A stretch of DNA of 50,745 bases. Origin: an uncultured Bacteroidota bacterium (lineage in GTDB: Bacteria > Bacteroidota > Bacteroidia > Chitinophagales > S012-47). The stretch's first letter is position 1, and every line of letters begins with the position of its first letter. The translations under genes and the position numbers were made by a program. Shown here piece after piece: positions 18,021 through 25,522 of this stretch. The stretch spans positions 1 through 50,745 of the forward strand of contig CAJXXO010000001.1 in NCBI GenBank assembly GCA_913062655.1, written 5' to 3'. The notes beneath the pieces are model-generated. The model searched no databases. It was not told the origin of the DNA and was given only the letters and a program-made list of their open reading frames with translations.

Positions 18021-18769
18021 AGTGGTTGTTGACCATAGGAGCAATTATGGCACTGGTGGTGGCTGTAGCACAACCGAACGACCTCTTTGAGCAGGGAAAT
18101 ACCGCCTATGCCAATGAAGAATGGGCGACAGCTATTGAGCATTATGAAGCGATTCTCGATACCGACTACCGCTCTGCCAGTATCCACTTCAACCTCGCCA
18201 ATGCCTACTACCAAATAGGAGATCTGGGTCAGGCCATTTTGCATTACGAACGCGCCTGGCAACTCGACCCCACGGATGAAGACATCATCTTCAATAAAAA
18301 GCTGGCCAACCTGCAGATCATCGATAAAGTGGAGCCCAAGGAGCCTACGTTCATCGGTGCCTGGTGGCAATCATTTTTGCTCACCGCTTCCACCAATGTT
18401 TGGGCGTTTACAGCCGTGTTATTCTTCTTCCTCACCCTAGGCCTCGGTACGGTGTTCCTTTTGGTGAAGCACCCCTTCTGGCGCCCTTTTTCGTTTTTTG
18501 GCGGCCTGTCCACACTGGTCATTGCCTTGCTGCTGACATTCATAGCTCACCAGCGGTATGGCGTCACCTACCCCGGCACACCGGAAGCTATCATTATGGC
18601 ACCCAACGTCTATGTCAAGTCAGCCCCCAAGGCCGGATCTACCGATCTCTTCATCTTACATGAAGGCCTGAAGGTGACGGTGCAGGAACAAGAGGGAGAC
18701 TGGCTGCGCATTGGCGTGGAAAATGATAAGCAAGGCTGGGTAAAGGCTGCTGACTTAGCGATCATTTAA
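18017..18769 (+). CDS. batE: BatE, TPR and SH3-like protein
   Basis: A 250-residue protein: signal peptide (ending AVAQ), TPR units at about 20-95 (FEQGNTAYANEEWATAIEHY, and SIHFNLANAYYQIGDLGQAI), two membrane helices (about 120-180), and a C-terminal SH3-like domain (APNVYVKSAPKAGSTDLFIL, then GWVKAADLAII). This matches BatE and closes the bat operon. It starts inside the batD stop (ATGA). A -7 box for the next gene overlaps its stop codon. Confidence 0.88.
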   Translation: MKWLLTIGAIMALVVAVAQPNDLFEQGNTAYANEEWATAIEHYEAILDTDYRSASIHFNLANAYYQIGDLGQAILHYERAWQLDPTDEDIIFNKKLANLQIIDKVEPKEPTFIGAWWQSFLLTASTNVWAFTAVLFFFLTLGLGTVFLLVKHPFWRPFSFFGGLSTLVIALLLTFIAHQRYGVTYPGTPEAIIMAPNVYVKSAPKAGSTDLFILHEGLKVTVQEQEGDWLRIGVENDKQGWVKAADLAII

Positions 18770-18777
18770 TACCTTTG
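18770..18777 (+). promoter_or_regulatory. -7 box upstream of the TonB-dependent receptor gene
   Basis: TACCTTTG matches TAnnTTTG exactly, starting within 1 bp of the batE stop. It predicts transcription from near 18784 and a leader of about 15 nt before the ATG at 18799. No clear -33 box is seen, so the receptor may also be read from the bat operon. Confidence 0.45.
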
Positions 18778-18798
18778 CGCGCTAACCAACAACGCCCT

Positions 18799-20727
18799 AT
18801 GTTTTCCTCTAAATCCCTGATGACCTTACTGTTAGGCTGCCTTACCGCATTGGTTTTTGGTCAGTCAACCGCTGTCAACCTCGATACCTTTACCGTCTCC
18901 GCCTTACGGGTGGAAGTACCGCAATATGCTACCGGTCGTCATATTGTAGTGCTCACCGCTCAGGAGATTCAAAGCCTGCCCGTCAACACCATCGATGAAT
19001 TACTCCGCTATGTGCCAGGATTGGAGGCACAAAGCCGGGGTGCTTTTGGCGTGCAGAGCGACTTTAGCATTCAGGGCTCTACCTTCTCGCAGGTATTGGT
19101 CCTGATCGATGGTATGCGGATCAATGATCCCTTGACCGGTCACTTCAACAGCAATCTACCCATCAATCCACGAGATATCGCCCGTATAGAGGTACTCAAA
19201 GGTCCTGCTGCGGCCATGTATGGTGCCGATGCCATGGGTGGTGTCATCAACATTACCACCAAGATTCATGCCCCTATGGAGGAAGGCTGGCAAGCCGACC
19301 TGCAAGGTATGGCCGGTGCCTATGGCTTGCTAAGTACGACCAATTACCTACAATACAGCCAGGATAAATTGCGCATTACGGGAGGCTATATGCGTCACCA
19401 GGCTGATGGGCATCCGTTGGATGAAGGCGACAGCGCCTGGTTCAATGTCAATACCGTTTCGTTGGCCGCTCGCTATCAGGTAAACGACAAATTATCTGTC
19501 AGTTGGCGGGGCGGGTACGACTTTCGCGACTTCAATGCCAAGTACTTCTACACCCGAAGTCCTTTTGATGAATCGGTAGAGACCATCACCGGCTGGTGGC
19601 AACAGGCTCAACTGAAGCACCAGGGCAGTCGCCACCAACTCACTGCCGATGTGGCTTACAAGTGGAATGAAGATATTTTCCTCTTCAATCCCGCTTTTGG
19701 CGGCCCCAATGAGCACGTTACGCAACTGCTGAACGGACAGCTCAATTACCAGCTCAGACTGAATGATAAAATGCAGTGGGCAGCCGGTTTGCAGACGACC
19801 AACCGCGATATTGTGAGCAATGACCGTGGCGACCACAACGAATGGCATGCGGGTGTGTACACCGGCTTGTACTATCAGGTGCTTCCCAACTTACAGCTCA
19901 ACGGTAGCCTGCGGCTCGACCAGGATGAAAACTACGGATTGGAATTCACGCCCCAATTCAGTGCCGCTTACTGGTGGAAGCGGGGTGTCATCCGGGCCGC
20001 AGCCGGGCGCAGTATTCGGGCGGCTGATTTTACGGAGCGGTTCATTTCCACCAACCTGCCGGGGCCACTCAGCAGCGGGCGGAATCTGGGCAACCCCGAC
20101 CTGATTGCAGAAGAGGCGTGGCACGCTGAGTTGGGCGGTGACGTACAATTGACAGACGGACTGCAGTTAAGTGTAACAGGTTTCTACCGTGCTGGTCAAA
20201 ATGTAATTGATTACGTGCTCACGGCTGCCAATGCTATTCCCAATAATGGCAACCTCGATCCAATGGGCACCTTTCTTTTCGCAGAAAATATTGCAGAAGT
20301 CACCACCCAAGGTATTGATGCCAACCTGGAGTGGAGCCGACAGGTGGGCGACTGGACCTGGCGTACCCGATTGGGGTATCTCTTTACCGATATACAGACC
20401 AATGAACCGGTAAATGCCAAATACATCACCAATCAAGCACGCCACTTGCTTACCGCTACCGGCCAGGTACAACATAAAAGGGGTAGTCTCGGTATCAACG
20501 GCCTCTACAAAGTGCGCGATGAAGATGCAGCACCCGACATTGATGCATTTATGGCGGAAAACTACACCGTATGGCACCTTCGTGCAGAAGCTTTTGTTTG
20601 GCAAAAGAAGCTTAGTGTATTGGGCCAACTGCACAATATTTTCAATGCGCAGTACGCTGATATACTGGGTGCACAAATGCCGGGTCGTTGGTGGAGCGTT
20701 GGTGCTCGCATGCGACTGGGCCAATAA
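18799..20727 (+). CDS. TonB-dependent outer-membrane receptor
   Basis: A protein of 642 residues from the ATG at 18799; an upstream in-frame TTG is less likely. It has a signal peptide, a TonB-box-like stretch (TFTVSALRV), and a plug domain with IQSLPVNTIDELLRYVPGLE, IQGSTFSQVLVLIDGMRIN and IEVLKGPAAAMYGADAMGGV. A 22-strand-type barrel follows, ending WWSVGARMRLGQ. There is no N-terminal carboxypeptidase-like domain, so it is not a SusC type; its size fits small-ligand receptors (vitamin B12, siderophore or metal). The substrate cannot be read from the sequence. The DUF2141 gene follows 8 bp later. Confidence 0.9.
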   Translation: MFSSKSLMTLLLGCLTALVFGQSTAVNLDTFTVSALRVEVPQYATGRHIVVLTAQEIQSLPVNTIDELLRYVPGLEAQSRGAFGVQSDFSIQGSTFSQVLVLIDGMRINDPLTGHFNSNLPINPRDIARIEVLKGPAAAMYGADAMGGVINITTKIHAPMEEGWQADLQGMAGAYGLLSTTNYLQYSQDKLRITGGYMRHQADGHPLDEGDSAWFNVNTVSLAARYQVNDKLSVSWRGGYDFRDFNAKYFYTRSPFDESVETITGWWQQAQLKHQGSRHQLTADVAYKWNEDIFLFNPAFGGPNEHVTQLLNGQLNYQLRLNDKMQWAAGLQTTNRDIVSNDRGDHNEWHAGVYTGLYYQVLPNLQLNGSLRLDQDENYGLEFTPQFSAAYWWKRGVIRAAAGRSIRAADFTERFISTNLPGPLSSGRNLGNPDLIAEEAWHAELGGDVQLTDGLQLSVTGFYRAGQNVIDYVLTAANAIPNNGNLDPMGTFLFAENIAEVTTQGIDANLEWSRQVGDWTWRTRLGYLFTDIQTNEPVNAKYITNQARHLLTATGQVQHKRGSLGINGLYKVRDEDAAPDIDAFMAENYTVWHLRAEAFVWQKKLSVLGQLHNIFNAQYADILGAQMPGRWWSVGARMRLGQ

Positions 20728-20735
20728 TAATCACT

Positions 20736-21161
20736 ATGCTTAAACGACATCTCCTATTCGCCATTTTGCTGTTATTCGTCACACCTGTCGTGGCACAGCA
20801 TACGCTTACCGTTACCATTACCGACATCCGCTCAGATGAAGGTAGATTGCTCATCGGCCTATACAAAGGAGCCGATACCTGGCTACATGATACCCAGGTC
20901 TACCGCACAGATGAGGTGGCGCCCAAAGAGGGTGAGGTGGTCATTTCCTTTGCAAATCTGCCTGCGGGTGAATACGGACTGGCCCTGCTGCATGATGAAG
21001 ATGGCGATGAAGAAATGAGTTTCACCTGGATGGGTATGCCGGCAGAAGCCTATGGCTTTAGCCGAATAGACAGCCGCATGATGCGAGAACCCGATTTTGA
21101 GGAGTGTCGAATAGTAATCGACAAAGACCGAAGCTTTACGATCGACCTTGTCCACTGGTAA
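20736..21161 (+). CDS. DUF2141 domain protein, exported
   Basis: A protein of 141 residues from the ATG at 20736; the longer frame starting at a TTG at 20688 runs back into the receptor gene and is unlikely. The signal peptide ends PVVAQ (about residue 20). The body matches DUF2141: LTVTITDIRSDEGRLLIGLY, FANLPAGEYGLALLHDEDGD, and GMPAEAYGFSR. Such small beta-sandwich proteins of unknown function often follow TonB receptor genes. It is only 8 bp from the receptor gene, so probably cotranscribed. Confidence 0.85.
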   Translation: MLKRHLLFAILLLFVTPVVAQHTLTVTITDIRSDEGRLLIGLYKGADTWLHDTQVYRTDEVAPKEGEVVISFANLPAGEYGLALLHDEDGDEEMSFTWMGMPAEAYGFSRIDSRMMREPDFEECRIVIDKDRSFTIDLVHW

Positions 21162-21162
21162 T

Positions 21163-21191
21163 AAAAAACCGCCACGCAACATACGTGACGG
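21163..21191 (-). terminator. Hairpin with a T-run only in the minus-strand sense
   Basis: CCGCCACG (21169-21176) and CGTGACGG (21184-21191) form an 8-bp stem with one mismatch and a 7-nt loop. On the minus strand the stem is followed by six T (plus-strand A at 21163-21168). On the plus strand no T-run follows. It is therefore best read as a terminator of leftward transcription, although the nearest minus-strand gene ends at 22063. Confidence 0.45.
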
Positions 21192-21544
21192 CCACAACGC
21201 AACTATAGCAGAGACAAATGAAGCCTCATAATCTTTGACCAGGAAAACGATTTGGTGCCGATTTCCTGCCAGGGGATGTACAATACTATTTTATTTCATG
21301 AACCTGCAAAATGACAAAAGTCACTTTGCCATAAAATACAATATCCATTGTTATTGCTATGTGCATGCACCAAGGGGACAGGCACTATATGCCAGCAATT
21401 CTCATTTACACTATTGCATGTCAGGTTTGGGCTGTAATTTTGTAGTCAAACAACGCAAACACATCATCCCTAACCGAGCCCTTTTGCCGGCCTTTCTGAC
21501 AAAATCGGAAGTTGTGTGTTATAGCGAACTAAAAGGAGACTACA
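21192..21544. other. Gene-free region before the macrodomain gene
   Basis: No convincing gene is present. It holds a dyad (21306-21329: GCAAAATGAC, AAAA, GTCACTTTGC, one mismatch) whose core TGAC-N4-GTCA resembles Crp/Fnr-type sites, a weaker CAGGAAA/TTTCCTG repeat (21240-21268), a promoter (21414-21442) and a strong ribosome binding site. A plus-strand frame from 21235 to 21621 has no recognisable family and overlaps the macrodomain gene; I do not call it. Confidence 0.5.
21414..21442 (+). promoter_or_regulatory. Promoter of the macrodomain gene
   Basis: TTG (21414-21416), an 18-bp spacer, and the exact -7 box TAATTTTG (21435-21442). The predicted leader of about 96 nt ends in an unusually good Shine-Dalgarno sequence for this phylum, AAGGAG (21533-21538), 6 bp before the ATG. 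Confidence 0.6.
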
Positions 21545-22066
21545 ATGAGCGACCATATATCATTGGTTCATGGAGATATCACCCAGCAAGAAGTAGACGT
21601 CATTGTCAATGCGGCCAATAATCATCTACACCGTGGTGGTGGTGTTGATGCGGCTATACACAAAGCCGGAGGTCCTGATATTCTTGAAGAGTGTAAAGCA
21701 TGGGTACGCCAGCATGGCGAGTTGCCCACCGGAAAAGTAATGATGAGTACCTCGGGTGACCTGCCTGTAAAAAAGGTTATTCATACAGCCGGACCGATTT
21801 GGTATGGCGGAAAAAGTGGCGAAGAGTTATTGCTCACCAATTGCTATGTCAACAGCCTTAAACTAGCTGCTGAGCAGGGCTTTACGTCCATAGCCTTTCC
21901 AAGCATCAGTACGGGCGTGTTTGGCTATCCGAAAGATAAGGCCGCCAAAGCCGCTATTGCAGCAGTCACCCATTTTCTTGAGCAGGATACTACTATTGAA
22001 AAAGTGGTATTCGTCTGTTTCGATGAGGAGAATTACAACATTTACAAACAGTTATTACCCCTTTAA
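21545..22066 (+). CDS. Macrodomain protein (ADP-ribosyl/O-acetyl-ADP-ribose hydrolase family)
   Basis: A 173-residue single-domain protein. It carries the macrodomain signatures of the MacroD/YmdB type: DVIVNAANNHLHRGGGVDAA, IHKAGG and IAFPSISTGVFGYP. Such enzymes remove ADP-ribose from proteins or deacetylate O-acetyl-ADP-ribose in the cytoplasm. The Asn of NAAN and the GGGVD loop are intact, so it is probably active. It has its own promoter and Shine-Dalgarno. Its TAA (22064-22066) overlaps the stop of the convergent DUF6503 gene, with no terminator between them. Confidence 0.92.
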   Translation: MSDHISLVHGDITQQEVDVIVNAANNHLHRGGGVDAAIHKAGGPDILEECKAWVRQHGELPTGKVMMSTSGDLPVKKVIHTAGPIWYGGKSGEELLLTNCYVNSLKLAAEQGFTSIAFPSISTGVFGYPKDKAAKAAIAAVTHFLEQDTTIEKVVFVCFDEENYNIYKQLLPL

Positions 22067-22848
22067 GTGGCGGGTAACAACCTGACCTGAATATCCTCCA
22101 GATCAATAGTAGAAAGTCTTTCCAGTGCACCGGCCACAAACAGGCTGTCTAACTGATGCAATGAAACAGAAGCATCTTTCGGCTTATAATTGATGTAGTC
22201 TTGCCAGCGAATGCCATTGACCGTATGCACCCGGTAGGCATCCCGAAAACGCATACCCCCACCATTCGTGTGGTATTCATACGCTAGATAATCCATGGTA
22301 TGACTTTTGGCATGGATCCAATAAAGGAAAACATCTTCAAAGTCCTCGCCTCCACCCTCTTCCCGAAAGGTAACCTGGATTTTGTGATAGGGGTTGCCTT
22401 TGATGTTTACACTATCCAGGTATTCGGCTATAACGGCATTGGATTGTAAGCCAAAAGGGAGCAGCGCAAAGTAGACGACAGAATTGGTGGTTTCACCATA
22501 CCTGGCCTTCTCCTTTTCTGCCCACTGCTCATTTGGTTGATCGTTTAAGGTTTTGCGAAACCCATCATTGTCTAGGTGATAGGTGGTGGTATCGCCCAGA
22601 GAATCAACTTTTACTTGCTTGTATGTGAATAACCCGCCATCCTGGCGTATCGTGAATGGGGTACCCCTGAAGGTAAACTGTGCCACCATGCGCTCATAGC
22701 GATCACCACCATGCGCGGCAATGGCTTGGTCAATCATGGTGTAGGCCATTCCCTCGCGCTTGATAACCTGTTCCTCTGCGGGCGATGAACAGGCCACAAG
22801 CAATAAGAGCGCAACGCTAAGCCAGGTATATTTACAGCAGCTTACCAA
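22063..22848 (-). CDS. DUF6503-family lipoprotein
   Basis: A protein of up to 261 residues. No ATG precedes the lipoprotein signal (VALLLLVAC, Cys at about residue 20); the only suitable start is a TTG at 22848, inside the preceding CopZ-like gene (17-bp overlap), which suggests translational coupling. The body matches DUF6503: IAAHGGDRYERM, VAQFTFRGTPF, NSVVYFALLPFGL, and HTMDYLAYEYHTNGGGMRFR. It is a probable outer- or inner-membrane lipoprotein of unknown function. It is the last gene of the copper-efflux operon, but the family is not known to handle metal. Confidence 0.8.
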   Translation of the reverse strand: MVSCCKYTWLSVALLLLVACSSPAEEQVIKREGMAYTMIDQAIAAHGGDRYERMVAQFTFRGTPFTIRQDGGLFTYKQVKVDSLGDTTTYHLDNDGFRKTLNDQPNEQWAEKEKARYGETTNSVVYFALLPFGLQSNAVIAEYLDSVNIKGNPYHKIQVTFREEGGGEDFEDVFLYWIHAKSHTMDYLAYEYHTNGGGMRFRDAYRVHTVNGIRWQDYINYKPKDASVSLHQLDSLFVAGALERLSTIDLEDIQVRLLPAT

Positions 22849-23077
22849 AGAGTCCTTTTTTCAAGGGTTCAATGGTAAAACCCGCTTCCCGGACCGCTTG
22901 TATAGCCGCCTCTTTCTTTTCGGGAGCCACTTCCAATACTTTGTTTTTATCCTCAGTATCTACCGCCCACTCGTTTTCACCTACCGCCTTATCGAGGTAG
23001 GGTGTCACAGTGGCGATGCAACCCCCACAGTTGATATTCGTCTTGAATTGTGCCTTCTTCGACATGATTGTTTTCAT
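22832..23077 (-). CDS. CopZ-like heavy-metal-associated (HMA) protein
   Basis: An 81-residue protein with the HMA fold pattern: QFKTNINCGGCIATVTPYLD carries the CxxC metal site (CGGC), followed by VDTEDKNKVLEV and AIQAVREAGFTIEPL. Such cytosolic chaperones bind Cu(I) and deliver it to efflux systems or sensors. Position inside the cus operon supports copper or silver. The start may be either M1 (23077) or M5. A stable hairpin lies 8 bp upstream. Confidence 0.88.
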   Translation of the reverse strand: MKTIMSKKAQFKTNINCGGCIATVTPYLDKAVGENEWAVDTEDKNKVLEVAPEKKEAAIQAVREAGFTIEPLKKGLFGKLL

Positions 23078-23085
23078 TTGATAAG

Positions 23086-23118
23086 AATCGTCAGGCGGGG
23101 TGTACCCACCTGACGATT
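23086..23118 (-). promoter_or_regulatory. Stable hairpin in the DUF3347-copZ spacer
   Basis: AATCGTCAGG (23086-23095) and CCTGACGATT (23109-23118) form a perfect 10-bp stem; GGG/CCC with a TGTA tetraloop can extend it. On the sense (minus) strand it ends 8 nt before the CopZ-like start codon and has no T-run, so it is not a terminator of the operon. On the plus strand a T6 run follows 7 nt later. It could be an RNA-processing, stability or translation-control element. Confidence 0.6.
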
Positions 23119-23128
23119 ACAATGTTTT

Positions 23129-23731
23129 TTACCCACCAATGGTTTCTTGCACCTTGCCGCAGCGCAGCATAGCATCTCCAAAGTAAGGGTTGAGAACCTC
23201 CTCCTCTGCAGCTAACCAATAGGCTCCCGTGTTGTCAAACGCCATGGGGCAATATTGCTTATACAAGGCGCTTTCGCCCGGATTGGCTTTAGCAATTAGG
23301 TACATGTGCTCTGACACATCTTCGAAGGCTACACGCTGCGCCTCAATGTCATCCCCCTCTGCCATGGCCTGCCAGTGGAGCAGCAGATGATCCAGGCTGG
23401 CTGAGCCGCTTGTATTTTCCACCGATAAGGCCTTGGCTGCGGCTGTTGCCGCTCCAGCATCTCCGGCTACTAATGCATCTTTCACCGCCAGGTACTGTGT
23501 AGTCAGTTGACCTACCACTTCTGCCGGGAGGGGCTCTGCACTCTCATGACCCCCTTCATGTAAGTGGGCTTCTTCATCATGACTATGGTCGTGGGCCTCA
23601 CCGTCATGATGTTCATGGGTGTCCGGACCATGTTCGTGGTCGTCCGCAGCTTGTTGCTCTTCGCCATTACAAGCCAATACAGCCAGGCCCAATGTGCAGG
23701 CTAAGGCTAGTTTCATCCATTTGATTTGCAT
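23129..23731 (-). CDS. His-rich lipoprotein with a DUF3347 domain
   Basis: A 200-residue lipoprotein (LGLAVLACNG, lipid-modified Cys near residue 21). A histidine-rich segment at about 30-64 has 11 His in about 35 residues mixed with Asp/Glu, likely binding metal in the periplasm. Residues 70-200 are a DUF3347 domain ending in QYCPMAFDNTGAYWL, then EEVLNPYFGDAMLRCG. The same ending closes the CusB protein next door, so the two domains are paralogous. DUF3347 domains occur with copper efflux systems; the Cys, Met and His residues suggest a metal site. It begins 26 bp after the cusB stop. Confidence 0.85.
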   Translation of the reverse strand: MQIKWMKLALACTLGLAVLACNGEEQQAADDHEHGPDTHEHHDGEAHDHSHDEEAHLHEGGHESAEPLPAEVVGQLTTQYLAVKDALVAGDAGAATAAAKALSVENTSGSASLDHLLLHWQAMAEGDDIEAQRVAFEDVSEHMYLIAKANPGESALYKQYCPMAFDNTGAYWLAAEEEVLNPYFGDAMLRCGKVQETIGG

Positions 23732-23757
23732 AGTTGATTGTTTTAAGGATTTGAAAA

Positions 23758-25491
23758 TTAAGGATTGATTTGTTTTTCTACCTCCCCACAGCGCAACATC
23801 ATATCGCCATAGTAGGGGTTGAGTACTTCTTCAACATCGCTAAGCCAGTAGGCGCCTTCATCGTTGTTGGCCATAGGGCAATAGACGAGGTACAATGCTG
23901 TTTCCGTGCCGAAGGCTACATTGGTTCTTACCATGTCGTTGGACAGGTTGACAAAAGCCTTTCTTTGTTGGTCGATCGTTTCGGCCTGTGTGATCTGCAC
24001 GGTAGCTTGCCGGATACCGGTATACCGTCCATTCCAGTAGGACTGTGCAATAGCATCGGTAAAGCTGCGCTTAGGGGGTAAGGAAGACAGGAGGGCATTG
24101 CCCTCTGCTTGCGCGGCCGCATAATCGGCCTCCACCAGGGCGCGTTGCATCTCCAGGTAGTGCTGGTTGGCGATCTTCATCTTTTCTAAAAAACCCGGGG
24201 TAGCCTCTGCGTGGTAATCAGGTACGTCACTAAAGGCGCCCTTCTTCTCGTTCGGCTCTGGATTCATCATGCTGGGTTTGTCTGCTAATTCGGAAGCAGC
24301 GTCAATGACATAGGTGCCATCAATAACAATCACTTCCCCTGCTTCCAGGCCTTCTTCCACCACATAGCTGTTACCCAGCGATGGCCCCAGTGTAATCTCG
24401 CGCAACTGAAATGAGGGGGCATCCGCATCGGCTAGCTGCACATACACGATGGAACGGGTCCCTGTCCATAACACGGCCGACTTCGGTATTACCAACTGCT
24501 CGCTGCCGGCAGCGATACTCGCCTCCACTGTACCGGTAACAAACATCTCCGGCTTTAACACGACATCCGGATTCGGCAACTCAGCTCTTACTGTCGCTAC
24601 ACGTGTTTGCTCGTTGATGACCGGATCGATAAAAGTAACTCGGGCCGTGAAGGTTTGTCCAGGTAATGATTTTACCTGTAAAATGATCTCATCACCGATA
24701 TTGATCCAAGGCAAATCATCTTCGTAAGCATCAAACGCTACCCAAACACGACTTAAATCAGCCATATCGAACAGTGGGGCACCCAACTTGAGGTGATCCC
24801 CAAAGTTGACCTGTTTGTTGATTACGTAACCAGATCGATCAGCGAGAACAGGAAAATCTTCCTTCACCTGACCACTTCGCTCTATCTGTGCTATCTGCTC
24901 ATCGGTTAGTTTCCACTGCCTTAATTTGGTGCGGGCCGCCTCCAATAGTTGTGGGTTGGCTTCGGCAAAGCGCTTCGCCTCCAGCAATTCTTCCTGCGCG
25001 GTAGCCAACTCGGGTGAATACATGGAAGCGATCTGCTGACCCGCCTGCACAAACTCACCCGTGAAGTTCACATACAACTGCTCGATACGTCCGGGAAAGT
25101 GGGCCGTTTGCGTAAATACCCGCCTTTCATCCACGGCAATTCTACCATTGAGGGTAATCAATTTGGCGGTCGCTCCTTTTTGTACCGGAGCGGTTTGCAC
25201 TCCGGCCAGCCTGATGGCTCGCTCCGACATTTTCAAGGTAAAGGGATCACTGCTGCCCTCTTCTTCACTTACCGGAATCAAGTCCATACCACAAATAGGG
25301 CATTTTCCCGGCTCCGGCTGTCTGATTTGCGGGTGCATGGAGCAGGTCCACGTTTCTGCTTCGCTGTGTTGATGCGTAGCCGCTTCTTCATGAGTAGAGG
25401 CTCCACCACCTGAAAAAAGTAACGCGCCCAGGACCACTCCTACAATGAGTGTGGCTATCAGGTAGAGGCTATATTTTACTTTCGTTTGCAT
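23758..25491 (-). CDS. cusB: CusB-like periplasmic adaptor with heavy-metal-binding and DUF3347 domains
   Basis: A 577-residue membrane-fusion protein. An N-terminal anchor (about 8-28) is followed by a heavy-metal-binding domain with C50, C64 and C67 (TWTCSMHPQIRQ, KCPICGMDLIP). The adaptor core runs from about 90 to 410 (GRIAVDERRVFTQTAHFPGR, barrel-sandwich and beta-barrel parts). A C-terminal DUF3347 domain spans about 430-577, ending in YCPMANNDEGAYWL and NPYYGDMMLRCG. CusB links CusA to CusC and passes Cu(I)/Ag(I) to the pump. The extra end domains are typical of Bacteroidota versions. It lies between cusC and the DUF3347 lipoprotein gene. Confidence 0.92.
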   Translation of the reverse strand: MQTKVKYSLYLIATLIVGVVLGALLFSGGGASTHEEAATHQHSEAETWTCSMHPQIRQPEPGKCPICGMDLIPVSEEEGSSDPFTLKMSERAIRLAGVQTAPVQKGATAKLITLNGRIAVDERRVFTQTAHFPGRIEQLYVNFTGEFVQAGQQIASMYSPELATAQEELLEAKRFAEANPQLLEAARTKLRQWKLTDEQIAQIERSGQVKEDFPVLADRSGYVINKQVNFGDHLKLGAPLFDMADLSRVWVAFDAYEDDLPWINIGDEIILQVKSLPGQTFTARVTFIDPVINEQTRVATVRAELPNPDVVLKPEMFVTGTVEASIAAGSEQLVIPKSAVLWTGTRSIVYVQLADADAPSFQLREITLGPSLGNSYVVEEGLEAGEVIVIDGTYVIDAASELADKPSMMNPEPNEKKGAFSDVPDYHAEATPGFLEKMKIANQHYLEMQRALVEADYAAAQAEGNALLSSLPPKRSFTDAIAQSYWNGRYTGIRQATVQITQAETIDQQRKAFVNLSNDMVRTNVAFGTETALYLVYCPMANNDEGAYWLSDVEEVLNPYYGDMMLRCGEVEKQINP

Positions 25492-25522
25492 ACGATAGAG
25501 TTTATCATTCTAAAATCGGCTC

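Noticed and set aside
21235..21621. A 128-residue plus-strand frame ahead of and overlapping the macrodomain gene
   Set aside because: Its content (many C, H and Y residues) fits no family, it has no convincing start, and the overlap with a clear gene that has its own promoter and Shine-Dalgarno makes it improbable.
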